Below, one piece after another: positions 42,301 through 52,629 of a stretch of 64,000 bases of DNA (within the stretch, counting starts at the first letter, position 1; the number at the start of each line of letters is the position of its first letter). The position numbers were made by a program, and so were the translations under genes. The notes below the pieces were generated by a model that made no database searches, was not told the DNA's origin, and saw nothing but the letters and a program-made list of their open reading frames with translations. Origin of the DNA: Porphyra umbilicalis (lineage: Eukaryota; Rhodophyta; Bangiophyceae; Bangiales; Bangiaceae); contig KV918793.1 of the NCBI GenBank assembly GCA_002049455.2, forward strand, positions 124,001 to 188,000, written 5' to 3'.

Positions 42301-45300
42301 AGTGGCGCAACGGCCCGGCTGCGCAGCACGTCCGCGGCACCCATCATTTGTTCGTAGCTCACTTCCGTCTTCTTCTTGTCAGCTATGGCCGCGGCGGTGG
42401 TGTCCATTGCGTCGGCATCCCCGTCTGGAGCGCCGGCTGCCAGCCCGCCGTTGGGAGCGCTGACTTCTTCACCACCAGTGGCGTGGCCACTAGTCCCGAC
42501 GACCCCTGCGCCGTCCGAAAGCACGAAGGTGCATACCGGGTCGGCAGCGACTTGCTTCATGATCGCTTCCATAGGGACGGGTGTCAAGAGGCCCGTCACG
42601 GGTCCCTCAGAGGACGCTTGCAGCACACGCAGCATCTTGTCAATGACTTGCCGCCGCGCCGGATGAGAGGCCACCCGCAACGCCCGCGTCAAAGCCCCCC
42701 GCGCTTCGGAGCGCACAAGTGGGAAGTCGTTGACCGCCAGGTCAGACAGGGCGTGCAGGACGCCGTCAAAGACAGCATCGCAGGCGCGCCCCCCGCCCCC
42801 ACCCGCGCGGCCCGACAGACTAACCCGGTGCTCGTGCAGTGCGTCCATGCGCATCTTGGCAATAAAGCGAGGCATAAGACGACCGACGCCGCCTGTGGCC
42901 CCAAACGGCCGCAGCGCCGCCATCACCGGGCCATAGGCGCTCTTGTAGCCACGTGCGGCAAGCGTCGAGTGGCGCGCCGGTCCAGGACCGCGACGGAACG
43001 GCTCGTGCGCAAGCTCAATTGGCTCCAGGCTACGGTACAACAGCGCCCCATCATCGGGGCGGGCGCGCACGACTGCTGAGATGATCAGCAGTACAAGACT
43101 GTAGGCGCGCACCCACAGCCGCCGCGCCACGTCGGCGCCGGCAATGGCCGCGGAAGCCGTCGAGCGCGCTGCCGCCGCGGCGGCGGGAGACTGCTCACCG
43201 CCAAGGCCTGCCGCGATGGGCGCGATAAGCACTTCCCGCGCATCCTCTGCCGAGATGGCAGCGCCGGCAGCCGCAAACGCCGCGTCGATGTCGCCGGCGG
43301 TGGCCGTGGCCAGCTTCTCGACCGCCGCGTCAACCCGCTGCTGCGCGGCGACGACGTCGTCGGCCAGTCCGCCAGCAAGCAGCCACCGGCCGCCCCGCTG
43401 GGCGGCATGGAGCATGCGGAGGGCTCGAAAGAGCGCCTCCCGGTTGACCACCACCGACGACAGGACGGCGGCGGAGGTGACGCGCGGGCCGGGAAAATCC
43501 CCGACGGTGCCGCCACAGCCCAGGTTCCGACGGGGGAGACCAAAGACAAGAGCCTCGGCATCGGTAAGCGTGTCGTCCACAATGTGCATGGCCGTCTCCC
43601 AGTCGGTGGAGCTCGGCTGCCGCCAGTCAAACTTGTAGCTGGAGTACACTCCGATGCCATCGTCGCTGTTGGCGCCAATCGATGCCACCCCGTCACCCAC
43701 ATTCTTGGCCGAAAACGCCACCTCCGTCGCGCACAGGCCCTCGAGCAGACCGCGGACAAGGCGTGCCCCCGCCTTGTACAAGCTACGGGAGCACTCGGTG
43801 CGGTGGGATACGAGCGCGGCGAGAGCGCGCAGCTGCGCCAGCTGCTGCGGACGCAGTGGCCCGACCGTCCGGGCGGTCTGGGCGAGCATCCGCACCCGCC
43901 ACACCGCCTCATCCTCCGACAGCGGGGACAGCTTCCACGCTAGCGGCGGTGACCCGTCTGCCGTCATTGGCTCGTCTCCGCCCGTGGGTGCTGTGTCGAG
44001 CTCTAACACATCCCGCAGCAGCAGCGGCACAAAGATGTCAGCGGCGATGGAGTCGCCCGCCGTAGGGAACGCCTCGTCTCGTCGCCGGAGGCCGGTCAGA
44101 GCCGACGCGGCAGCGGCAGCTGACGACCGCACGAGTGCGCCGTAGTACTTCATCGCGTGCGACTGAGCGGAGGCGGCCACATGGAGGGCGACCTTGCGCG
44201 CCGCGTCGAGGGCGACCGCCGGTGGGAGCGCCGCAAACAGGTTGTGCATCGTTACAGCAAAGACGAAGTGGGACAGCGTCGGTGCACTGTTGCCGGCGGC
44301 ACGGCGTCCCTTTTTGGACGGCTCCTCCAACGTCATGAGGAGGGAGAAGAGGCGCTCCAACAGCCGATGCACATAGTCCTCCAAATACGCGGCCAGGGAC
44401 ACACGCGCCCGGTCCAGCTCCGCACCTTCCGCTCCGTCGCCGGTCTCGTCGCCCGTCAAGATGCTCTGCACTCGCGACGTGGCCACTGCGATGAACCGCA
44501 GTGTGGCCTCCGTCTTGCCTGGGTCGTTGGGGTCAATCCCCGGCAGCGTCAGGTCGAGGGCGTTGGTCAATGTGTCGAGCCCCGCGGGAAAGAATCGCAC
44601 ATCCAGGAAGACGGGCGACAGGGTGGCGAGTAACTTGAGCCCCGCCGCAGTGCGGTGGGGCATCGACACCGAGTCGAGGCTCTCCGCCGCTAATTCGAGC
44701 AGCGGCGGCAGCACCTCGCCAGGCGTCAATACCGCAAAGTCCCGCGCGCTTTGCGCCGCTTGGATAGCCAGGAAGCCCGACTTGGCGAGCATCCCCTGGT
44801 GGATAAGAGGCAGGAGAATGTCGCGCAAAGCGGTCACGTCCGCCTCGGTCAGACGGTGTTCGGCGGGCGCGACCGCTTGCTGCGTGCGCGTGCCAATCAC
44901 CCGCTCCATCTGGCCAGCGCGGGTCGCCGCCCGCTCCGAGAGCAGCCGCGTCACCAGCTGCCCGGTGAGGTGGCCGAGAAAGGTCGTCAGGAATGGTGTC
45001 CAGCGGCCACCGTTAGACGGGTGGAAGAATAGGCGCGCTGTCTCCAACAACCGGCCGAGGTACTCCATCGCCGCCGGGCGCGACGGGCTCAATGCGTGGA
45101 TAGCAAAGCAGGCGGCCGAGGCGGTCGCCTTGCTCGAAAACAAAAAGAGAAAGTGTGACGGGCACCGTCGCTCCACCGGCGACTGCGGGGCGGCATGGCC
45201 GAGTGGCAGCTGCAAGCTTGGCAGAATGCGGTCGTAAATGAGGGGCAGATGCGGAGTCCAGTCCACGGCGGCGGGCTGGTGTCTGGCCAGTCGAGAGAAG

Positions 45301-46426
45301 AGCGACAGCCAGACCGTGTCCCACTCCGAAGACAATTCCACCTGCGCCCACTGGTCGGCGGCAGGCTGCACCCACCCCGTCCACGCGTCACCCCGCGTCG
45401 GCAGCACGTGCGAAAGCAGGAGCAGAGGTAGAAAGGCGGTCTCAGCCGTCGCCACGTCAATGCGCCCCGCCAGCTCATCCCAAATCTCCCGCACCACAGC
45501 ATCGGCGGCGGCCGCGCCCCCCTCTGAGCCAGACGCAGAAAACCGCACGCACCGCAGCAGGCTGCACAGGTTGCGGCAGTGTGCGTCGCGCACGTCTTTG
45601 CCGACGTACGGCGCGCCGTCGGCGGCATCCAAGTGCACCGCGCGCAGCGCGACAATGATGCGGCGCCACGGTAGCGCGTACGGTAGCACGCATTCAGCGC
45701 GGCTAACCAGCCGCACGGTGACGTGTGAGAGTTTGGCGCGGAGGTTCAAGTCGATGCCGGGCGTAAAGATGCCCTGCAGGAACAGCCGCACAAGTGTGGG
45801 GTAGTCGGCAGCGGGCAACAGATACTTGAGTTCAAGATAGCGAACGACGCCCTTCTCGAGTGCCGCCAAGTCTCGTTCCACAGCCCGATGGTAAAACTCA
45901 GCATTGGGGGCGCCCGCTTCCGCGGGTGGCCCGATCGTTGCAGCTTGGGACAAGTGCCACGCGAGGGCGCGGAGGCTCGCCAACAGCCGCGTCTGCTCCA
46001 CCTTGACGGTCACGCGGTACGCAGAGGGAAGGTTTGCATTGTACCTGCGGGAAACAAATCAACATGATCATGGAAAACAATCCAGCCACAGGTACAGGGC
46101 CATCGCGCACAGGCAAGCAAGCCAAAACAAAGGGACGACGTCAGTCCTATGTCATCGACGCCGGAAGGACAGTGCTACGAGGAGGCGACAAAAGCAGCCA
46201 GAATAGGTTCATCAAACACGCAGACATGACGAGCAGCATCACGTTGGAGGGCTCCATCGGTCGGCCGCTTCAAGACGCCCACACGACGCGCAGCCCACCC
46301 CCTGCACCGCCCAGACATAGCCGCCACGTACCGATGCAGCCCGGCCGGCCACACTGTTTGATCACTCGACGTTCCAATGCTGGCGGCGGAGCTGCCGCGC
46401 GCGGGCGCGTCCCCCTCCCCCGCCAT
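39312..46426 (-). CDS. PSME4: Proteasome activator PA200/Blm10 (PSME4), two exons
   Basis: Caps the 20S proteasome and opens its gate without ATP; linked in other eukaryotes to histone degradation, DNA repair and proteasome assembly. Exon 2 is one long frame of HEAT-like helices (39312-46044). It ends SPSYYA, the HbYX tail that Blm10/PA200 inserts into the alpha-ring pockets. Near the C-terminus is a PSME4-type segment (YAVPSWMPPVLLAL...VSTTARKLFADFWRTHRDEW). The frame has no ATG near its start, but a splice acceptor (TTTCCCGCAG) lies just before it. A 95-bp first exon at 46332-46426 (MAGEGDAPARG...GLHR) ends in GTACGT. Joining across the 287-bp intron (46045-46331) keeps the frame and gives about 2275 aa, near yeast Blm10 (about 2140) and longer than human PSME4 (about 1840). 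Unlike its neighbours it has no long homopolymer runs. Confidence 0.95.
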
Positions 46427-47126
46427 GACCGCTGCCCGCACGCCCGCTTGCGCGCGTCACACTCGCGCCGCGCCGGCGCCGTCCGTTGGAATCGAGCCCG
46501 ATCCACCGCCGCCGCCCACAACCACACCCCTCTGACCCCTGCTGGCGGTCGGCGCGCCCCCAACGCCGCCACCGCACCCGCCCGTTGTCGAGGGCAGTCG
46601 CGGCAGAGAGGCGCGGCCGGCGTCGTCGTCAACGGCGCGCCGTCGCACACAGCTGCCGTGCCAGCGGCGCACGGGAGGGGCGTCTAAGCAGCGGCTGCGC
46701 CGTGGCAGACCGTCGCGCGGTGTCAGTGGGGTCGGAGTAAATGGACAGGGCGACCCAGCGCGCTGTCCACCCCGTGGCAGCAAGAATGCCCCCCCCCCTC
46801 CCACACTGGCTCAATGCTCGCCGACAGCCGGCGCACGAGCTCGGGTGAGTCACCAGCAGTCAAACGAGCGGCGCGCGGGGTCCACCGCACAGCGCGTCAA
46901 CTGCAAGCTGGCAGCGGGGGTGAGCGAGCACCGGCAGGGTCCCCGGCGATGGGTCGCTGTCGAGCAGAGTCCACTGCGCGCCAGCAGGGAAAGGGGACAG
47001 CTCCGAGACTGAGCCATCATCCTTCCAAGCAGCACAGAAAGCGCATTCCAGGGGTGCCATAGCGACAACAATGACGAGAAGTCCAACAATGTGATGCAAA
47101 TCACTGCTCAGAAAAAACAATGATAC
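46427..47126. other. Upstream region of PA200, no firm gene
   Basis: Probably holds the PA200 promoter and 5' UTR. A + frame at 46814-47062 (82 codons) and a minus frame at 46860-47059 (MAPLECAFCAAW..., about 66 codons) are both possible but too short to support. The last four bases (ATAC) are the left target duplication of the MITE. Confidence 0.35.
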
Positions 47127-47305
47127 TGCTGTCTTCCCCATTTTGGCCGATGCTGTCGATGTCAAGAGGGTCATCCCTCATGATCAACTGTGTGAAACAG
47201 CTTCTCAGCCATCCACTCAGCCGGATAAAGTGGGTCGACCAATGGGCAGTTGACCATGACCCTGTCTTGACTTGGACCTCATCGGCCAAAATTGGGAAGA
47301 GCGCA
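47127..47305. mobile_element. MITE, 179 bp (copy 2)
   Basis: The left end is TGCTGTCTTCCCCATTTTGG. The reverse complement of the right end is TGCGCTCTTCCCAATTTTGG; 22 of 25 terminal bases pair. It is flanked by ATAC on both sides (47123-47126 and 47306-47309), a 4-bp target duplication. It is the same family as the element at 7884-8053. Confidence 0.8.
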
Positions 47306-47431
47306 ATACATAGGTCATCAAAGATTGCAAACCAGTGAGTTAGGGGCCTACTTGATGGGATCATATGTATGTCACGTAAATAGCCTGCCTTGCACCTTGG
47401 ACTTGACAGAAGTGGTGCTACGTCAGTTGTT

Positions 47432-48625
47432 TCAGACCGGCCCGTGCAACACTTGATCCTGGTTTGGATGACCCGTCAGCTCTCGCTGACCCCGCGGTCT
47501 TCCCCACACGCGGGGGTGTGGGGGCGACCGCGCGGCCGTCCGTGGACGGACGGCGCTTGCCTCGGCCGCCATCCGGCCGATCGCGCCGCGCGGCGCCGAC
47601 GCCGCGTTGGCCACGTCGGCCGGCGCGACGAGCGACGCCCTGCCGGCGCCCGCTGGGTCGCCGTCACGCCCCCCCTTTGCCGATGGGGGAGGAGTGCCAT
47701 CAACCCCCGCCTCGCCAATGCCGCTGCGGCTACCCGCTCCCGTACAGGTGCTGGCGGCCGTCGGGTCGCCGCTCTCGGTGGCGCCGCTGACGAGTGGCGG
47801 GTCGCCGGTGATGCCGCGCCAGCCTGGCCGTCGGTCGGCGCGCCGCCGCCGCCGCCGGCCGCCGATTGGCAGACGCTGGCGCTGACCGCCGCCCGTGCGG
47901 GCGGGTGCGAGCGGAGCTCGCCCGCCCGTGCCGACCCCCGGCCCCGTGCCGCCGCCGCCCGCCGACGCCCCGGGCTCAGCCGCCGGGTCGCCCGAGAGGA
48001 ACGCAACGAGTGGGCAAACCCGTCGACACTGTCGCCCCCGTGGGCCACGGCTATCGTCGCTCACACCGCGCTGTCTCCGTGGCCGCGGGCGCGCCCGCCC
48101 GCCTGTCCCCAGCGGGCGTCGGCCTCGGGCGCCTCACCGTGGCAAAGCCGCGCGGCGCTGCCGCAGCCACGCCCCCCCCCGATGGTAGAGCCGCCGCCCG
48201 CACCGACGGTGCGCTCGGGGGCGGTCGCGGCCCGCCCGCGCACACGCCAAAGGGGTTCCCTACGGCGCTGCGCCCGCCCCCCCCCGCCCGCTTGCGGGCG
48301 GCGCTCGTGCCCCTGACCTTCCCGTCAGACTCACCGTCGCCGCCGCTGCCAGCGCCTTTGGGGCGGCGCGCACGCGGGTGCCCGCCTCGCCCGCCGCCCC
48401 AACGATCGCTGCGCGGGCGGCGGCGACGCACACCAGGTCGTCTCGCACTTTGGCGACAAGGGCGCCGGGCGCACCGGTGCCGCCCGCCGCCACCGGCGCC
48501 GAGCGGTCCGCCGCGAGAGGCGCCGCCGCCGTCACCTCGTTGGCGGCCGCCGGCCGCGCTGCTAGCGGCGGCCGCCGCCGCTTGGACGTCGAAACGCCGC
48601 TGCTGCCGTTGATTGAGATTTTCAT
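47432..48625 (-). CDS. Low-complexity gene candidate
   Basis: A good start, ATG at 48625, opens MKISINGSSGVSTSKRRRPPLAARPAAANEV and runs about 120 codons. A C-rich run near 48,278-48,290 then separates it from further coding-like frames (VGNPFGVCAGG, later SGDPTAASTCTGAGSRSGIGEAGVDG) down to 47432. Composition is Ala/Gly/Ser/Thr/Pro with a basic SKRRRPP that could be a nuclear signal. I recognise no domain. Frame changes again coincide with C/G runs. Overlapping + frames are also open, so the coding strand is not certain. Confidence 0.3.
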
Positions 48626-49682
48626 GGGTGGGAGTGGGCGCCGCGAGGCCGTGTCGCCAGGGACGGGAGGGAATGCTGCTTTCCCGCCGTTGGTGGTGCC
48701 GTCGCCGGAACGAAGCGAGCACCACTCGGTTATTGTGACCTGACGAAAGCGCAACGATGAGCATCCGGTGGTGCTGGCGGTCAATGCCAGTGGAGCGCCC
48801 CACTCCCTCTCCCCCCCCACTTCCTCGTTGGTGACGGCTGCGCCGGGGGCCGTTCCGCGGCTCCGGTGGCCAGGCCGCCGCTGAACTAGCCGCCCCGCTG
48901 CTGCTGCCGTTCGTGTCGACCGCTGCCGCCGCCGTTCCAGGCGGCGGGCGGGGCAACTCGCCGCTGGCCGGCGCTTGGTTGCCCGCCGCCGCCCCGTCCG
49001 CCTCCGTCTCTTGCCACGGCGGCTCGCCGCCGCCGCAAGTGCCGAGCTCGTCGGCCGGGCTCGTCGGCACCGCCATCGCCGCCCAACTCGCCTTCAGCGC
49101 GGCGGCGGCGCTGCGCGGTGGCGTTGCTACCTTGGCGTAACTGCCACGGCTCCCACGGCGAGCTGCCGGCTGCTCCCCGCTCTTGGGCGACACCACGCCG
49201 CCCCCTGCACCGCTCTTTGGCGCCGCCGCCCGCGCGGAGCGCGGCAGAGACAGGGGGGGGGGTGGGCGTGGACAGTGCCGCAGCCGGAAAAGGGGGGAGA
49301 CAATCCCGTGTGCCCATTGGTGTGGGTGTCGCCCTCCTTCTACTGCCCCACGTTTTGAGCGCCGTTCCATCCCCTTTTCTCCGTTGCGCCGGGCGTCGTG
49401 ACCGGGCTCGTGTTTGCCTCTGCTCACGACGGGCGCTGCGCGGGAAGGTCGTCTGTTGGTTCCCCACAGGGGGGCGCAACGGCCGACGCGGCCGCCGCCG
49501 CGCGGGGGCGGCTGCGCTTGGCGGCCGCCTTGGCGGTGGCGGTCCGCGCCCCCCTCCTCGCGCAGCCGGATCTCGGTCGCCTCGTGATTCGCTCGCTTCA
49601 CGCGGATCCGCCCGCGTCACTGCAGACGGGTGCAAAACAGAGCGTCGCGGTGCGGCCGCTTCCACCCGACCCGCCCGACCCG
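48626..49682. other. GC-rich stretch with competing frames
   Basis: Both strands are open for long distances. A minus frame around 48,900-49,140 (AMAVPTSPADELGTCGGGEPPWQE) looks the most protein-like, but there is no start, domain or splice evidence. No gene is assigned. Confidence 0.35.
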
Positions 49683-49830
49683 CCCGCTGTCGCCGCCCGA
49701 CGCGCCCGCTGTTGCCGCCCGACGCGCCCGCTGTTGCCGCCCGACGCGCCCGCTGTCGCCGCCCGACGCGCCCGCTGTCGCCGCCCGACGCGCCCGCTGT
49801 CGCCGCCCGACGCGCCCGCTGTCACCCCGG
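49683..49830. repeat. 22-bp minisatellite, about 6.5 copies
   Basis: The unit CCCGCTGTCGCCGCCCGACG plus CG repeats in tandem, with C/T variation at one position. Twenty-two is not a multiple of three, so translation would change phase from unit to unit; this argues for a non-coding location. It ends about 200 bp upstream of the MFS transporter ATG. Confidence 0.88.
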
Positions 49831-50027
49831 CCGTGCGGCCGTCGGCGGCCGCCCCCCCCACCCCCATCGCTCGACGGCCCGTCGGCCTTGCGCCTCGGCC
49901 GCCCGCGTCGCCCGCGTCCGACGCGCCGTCGCGCGCCCCCCCCACCACCGTTCCGCCCCCCCCCCCCGTGCCACGTGCCGCCGCGCCCCCACCCCTCCCC
50001 CCCCCCCGCCCCCCCCCCCCCACCACG

Positions 50028-52161
50028 ATGCGGTCACCGCCAACGTCTAACCCCCCCCCCCCCCCCGCCCCCCCCCCCCTCCCCCCCCCCCCCCCCCCCC
50101 CCCCCACCCTCGCCCTCCACCCCTCCCTCCTCTACTTTGTCCAATTCACGGCCTTTGCGTCGCCCGGCCGCTTCATCTCTGTCTTCCTCCGCTCCTTTGG
50201 GCTCGCCGACGGGGCCATTGGCGCCGTCCTCTCTGTGCCATCCGTGTTGGAGCTCGGCTCCATGGTCGCCGGCGGCCTCTTTGCCGACGCTGTCCCGTCG
50301 GGCGCCGCCCTCACCTTCCTCTATGGCAACGCCGTGTCGACCGCCTTTTTCGTCGCCCTCGCCGTCGCGCCGGCGCTGCCGCCGGGCGTCGGACGCACCG
50401 CCTGGGTCGCCGCCGCCTACACGCTCGCAACCGTCACGCGGACGCTCATCAGCCCGGTGCTCGACGCGTACACCCTCCAGTTTTTAACCGCGACGGACAC
50501 GGGGGGGGACGCGGAGGCGGCCAAAGCCCGCTACGGCGTACACCGCATGTGGGGGGCCGTTGCGTGGGCGGCGACGAGTTTGGTGCTCGGCGCCGCGATT
50601 GACGCGGTCGGCTTTGGGGCCGTGTACGCGTTTCGGGTGGTGACGACGGGGGCGGTGGTGGCGCTCGTCGGGTGGGCGTTTTGGGGCGGGGGACGCCGCC
50701 CGGGGGGGGGGGGGCACTGCCCCTCGCGCAGGGGGGGGGGGGGGGCGCTACGGCAGCACAGTGGGGGGGGGGGGACGTGCCGACGGTGGCAGCGGCGGCG
50801 CCGACGACGGCGCGGTGACCGTCGTAGCGGACGGCGGGGCCGACGCGGCGGGCGCGCCCGCCGCCGGCGCTCCCGACGCGGCGGGCGCACCCACCCCCCC
50901 CGTGACGGGGCCCGCCGCGTTTGCCGTCTTCCTCTTGACGCACGGGTACTCGGTGGCCTTCCTCCTAACCGTCGTCGTCCTCAATGTCGGCACGGCGCTC
51001 GTGCAAAACCTCGTCTTTTTGTTTTTTGTGGGGGACTTGCAGGCGAGCAACACGCTCTGTGGCGGTACGTTTGGTCGGGGGGGGGGGGGGGGGGGGGCGC
51101 CGCTGGGCCGGCAATGGCGGCGAGGCGCTCCACGGAGTGGCCGCCGCCCGCCGCGCCGTCGTGCCGCGCGGTGTGGTGGGCCCCTCGTCGTTGGCCGCGG
51201 CTTGTGCCAAGCTGCCCCACAGCTGCCTAACACCCTCTGCCGCTGCGGGGCACCGAGCCTGCATGGGTGGTGTGGCTCTGCTGCGTCCCGTGGCTTGGTC
51301 CTTTGTGTTTGCGTCCCCGCCGTGTCGGTCCTGCGCCGGCCCAGTGTCGGTCGTCATTACGGTACGTGGGCGTCGCTGCGGTGGAGCCGCCCGTGGGCGG
51401 CGGCTGTGCCTTGCCCGTGGCGGCCGTTGGTGTGTGGCTTTCCCCACCGTACCGCGGTCGCGCAATGGCCCCGAGCAGCCGTCTAACGCTGCTGCCGCTT
51501 GCCAACTGCCCTGCCCCGCGCGGGCCCCCACGGGGTGCCGCCCCCTGTTGCTCTGCACCTCCCTCTCGCCGCTCTTGCGGTGTCCCCCCCCCCCCCCCGC
51601 CTCCAGGTCATTTTTGAGATCCCCCTCTTCTACATTGCCCCCGTCGTCGTCCGCCACCTGAGCGGCCCCGCCATGCTCCTCGTCGCCATGGCCGCGTACG
51701 TCACCCGCGTCGCCGCCTACACGCTCATCACGGACCCGCGGTATGTGCTCCTCGTGGAGCCCCTCCACGGCATCACCTACACGCTGACGCAGCTGGCGAC
51801 GGTTGCGGAGATGACGGCGCTCGCGCCGCCGCACCTCCAAGCCACCTCCCAATCCTACTTGGCCGTCGCGCGCACCGTCGGCACGATTGTCGGCACGGTC
51901 GGGGGGAGCCAAGTGATGCAGCGGGCGGGACCGGCGGTCGCCTACACGTCGGCGGGGGGGCTCGTCGCGCTCACGGCCGTCGCCTACGCGGCGGCGGCGG
52001 CAACGTTTGAGCGGCGGGTGGGGGGGGGGGGGGACCCCCGCCGCGGGGGGGGGGCGGCTGAGGAAGCTGACGGGGGTGGGCGCACACGCCGGCCGGGCGG
52101 CACTCGCGGGGGGGGGGGGGCGGCGTCGTCGCCGCCGCCGGTCGCGTGCGCGGGGTGGTGA
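50028..52161 (+). CDS. Major facilitator superfamily transporter (MFS_1-like), three exons with a microexon
   Basis: A 12-helix membrane carrier of the MFS_1_like (LacY/MFSD6-type) group; substrate unknown. After an ATG at 50028 and a proline run (C16 and C25 tracts), the first half begins LLYFVQFTAFASPGRFISVFLRSFGL and continues GAVLSVPSVLELGSMVAGGLFAD through six helices. The central loop contains G runs at about 50,700-50,775, where the frame shifts by one. The second half starts TGPAAFAVFLLTHGYSVAFLLTVVVLNVG and reaches GDLQASNTLCG at 51064. Introns 51065-51344 and 51362-51606 both start GTACGT and end CAG. Between them a 17-nt exon (51345-51361) adds VSVVIT in phase and leads into VIFEIPLFYIAP, then LVEPLHGITYTLTQLATVAEM, a family signature. 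The stop at 52161 follows more G runs and is uncertain. Confidence 0.85.
51345..51361 (+). other. 17-nt microexon of the MFS transporter
   Basis: TGTCGGTCGTCATTACG is bounded by ...GGCCCAG on the left and GTACGTGGG on the right. Exon 1 ends with one base of a codon and exon 3 begins in phase 0, so exactly 2 + 15 bases are needed here and 17 are present. The product (VSVVIT) fills the part of a membrane helix that the homology lacks when the flanking exons are joined directly. Confidence 0.75.
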
Positions 52162-52629
52162 CCGTCAGTGCGTGCCGGCGGCGCGTGGCGTCGTGTGGCT
52201 TCCACGGGGGTGGGGGCGTCAGACCCGCCCGGTTTGTCCCCATGGACCGGTTCCTGCGGACGGTCGAGGCGGCGCCTGGCGGGCGTGGCGGCGTCGCGGC
52301 CACCGCCGTGGCGCCCCAGCGGCGGGCAGCGACGCGCGGGGGCGCGCCGGCCGGCCACGGTGCCCCCGCCGCCCACGCCGTGGCCGAGCCAAAGAGCGCA
52401 CGCCGTCTGACTGGACTCACTGATGGCAACAACACTCACGGATTAAGTAAAAAGGGCACCGCGCCGCCGCCGCCTGCCGGCACGGCACGCCCCCCCCCCT
52501 CAAAATCGCGCGACACAACACGCCCCCCCCCCACCCCAAAAAAAGTGCGCAACACACTAGCCCGTGCCTCCAAAAAACAGCGCATCAGAACCACCCCGCC
52601 CGCCCGCCCGCCCCCCCCCCCCCTGTCCC
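52162..52629. other. Tail-to-tail intergenic region
   Basis: Lies between the MFS transporter end (+) and the fusion gene end (-), about 470 bp. C-rich with no gene. Confidence 0.45.

Noticed and set aside
45190-45240. tRNA-like A-box word (GGCATGGCCGAGTGGCAG)
   Set aside because: It lies inside PA200 coding sequence, and no B box or fold follows.
46814-47062. An 82-codon + frame divergent from PA200
   Set aside because: Short and Arg/Ser-rich, and a minus frame over the same bases looks equally good; no splice or domain support.
49683-49830. CRISPR-like appearance of 22-bp repeats
   Set aside because: The repeats are head to tail without spacers and the genome is eukaryotic; this is a minisatellite.
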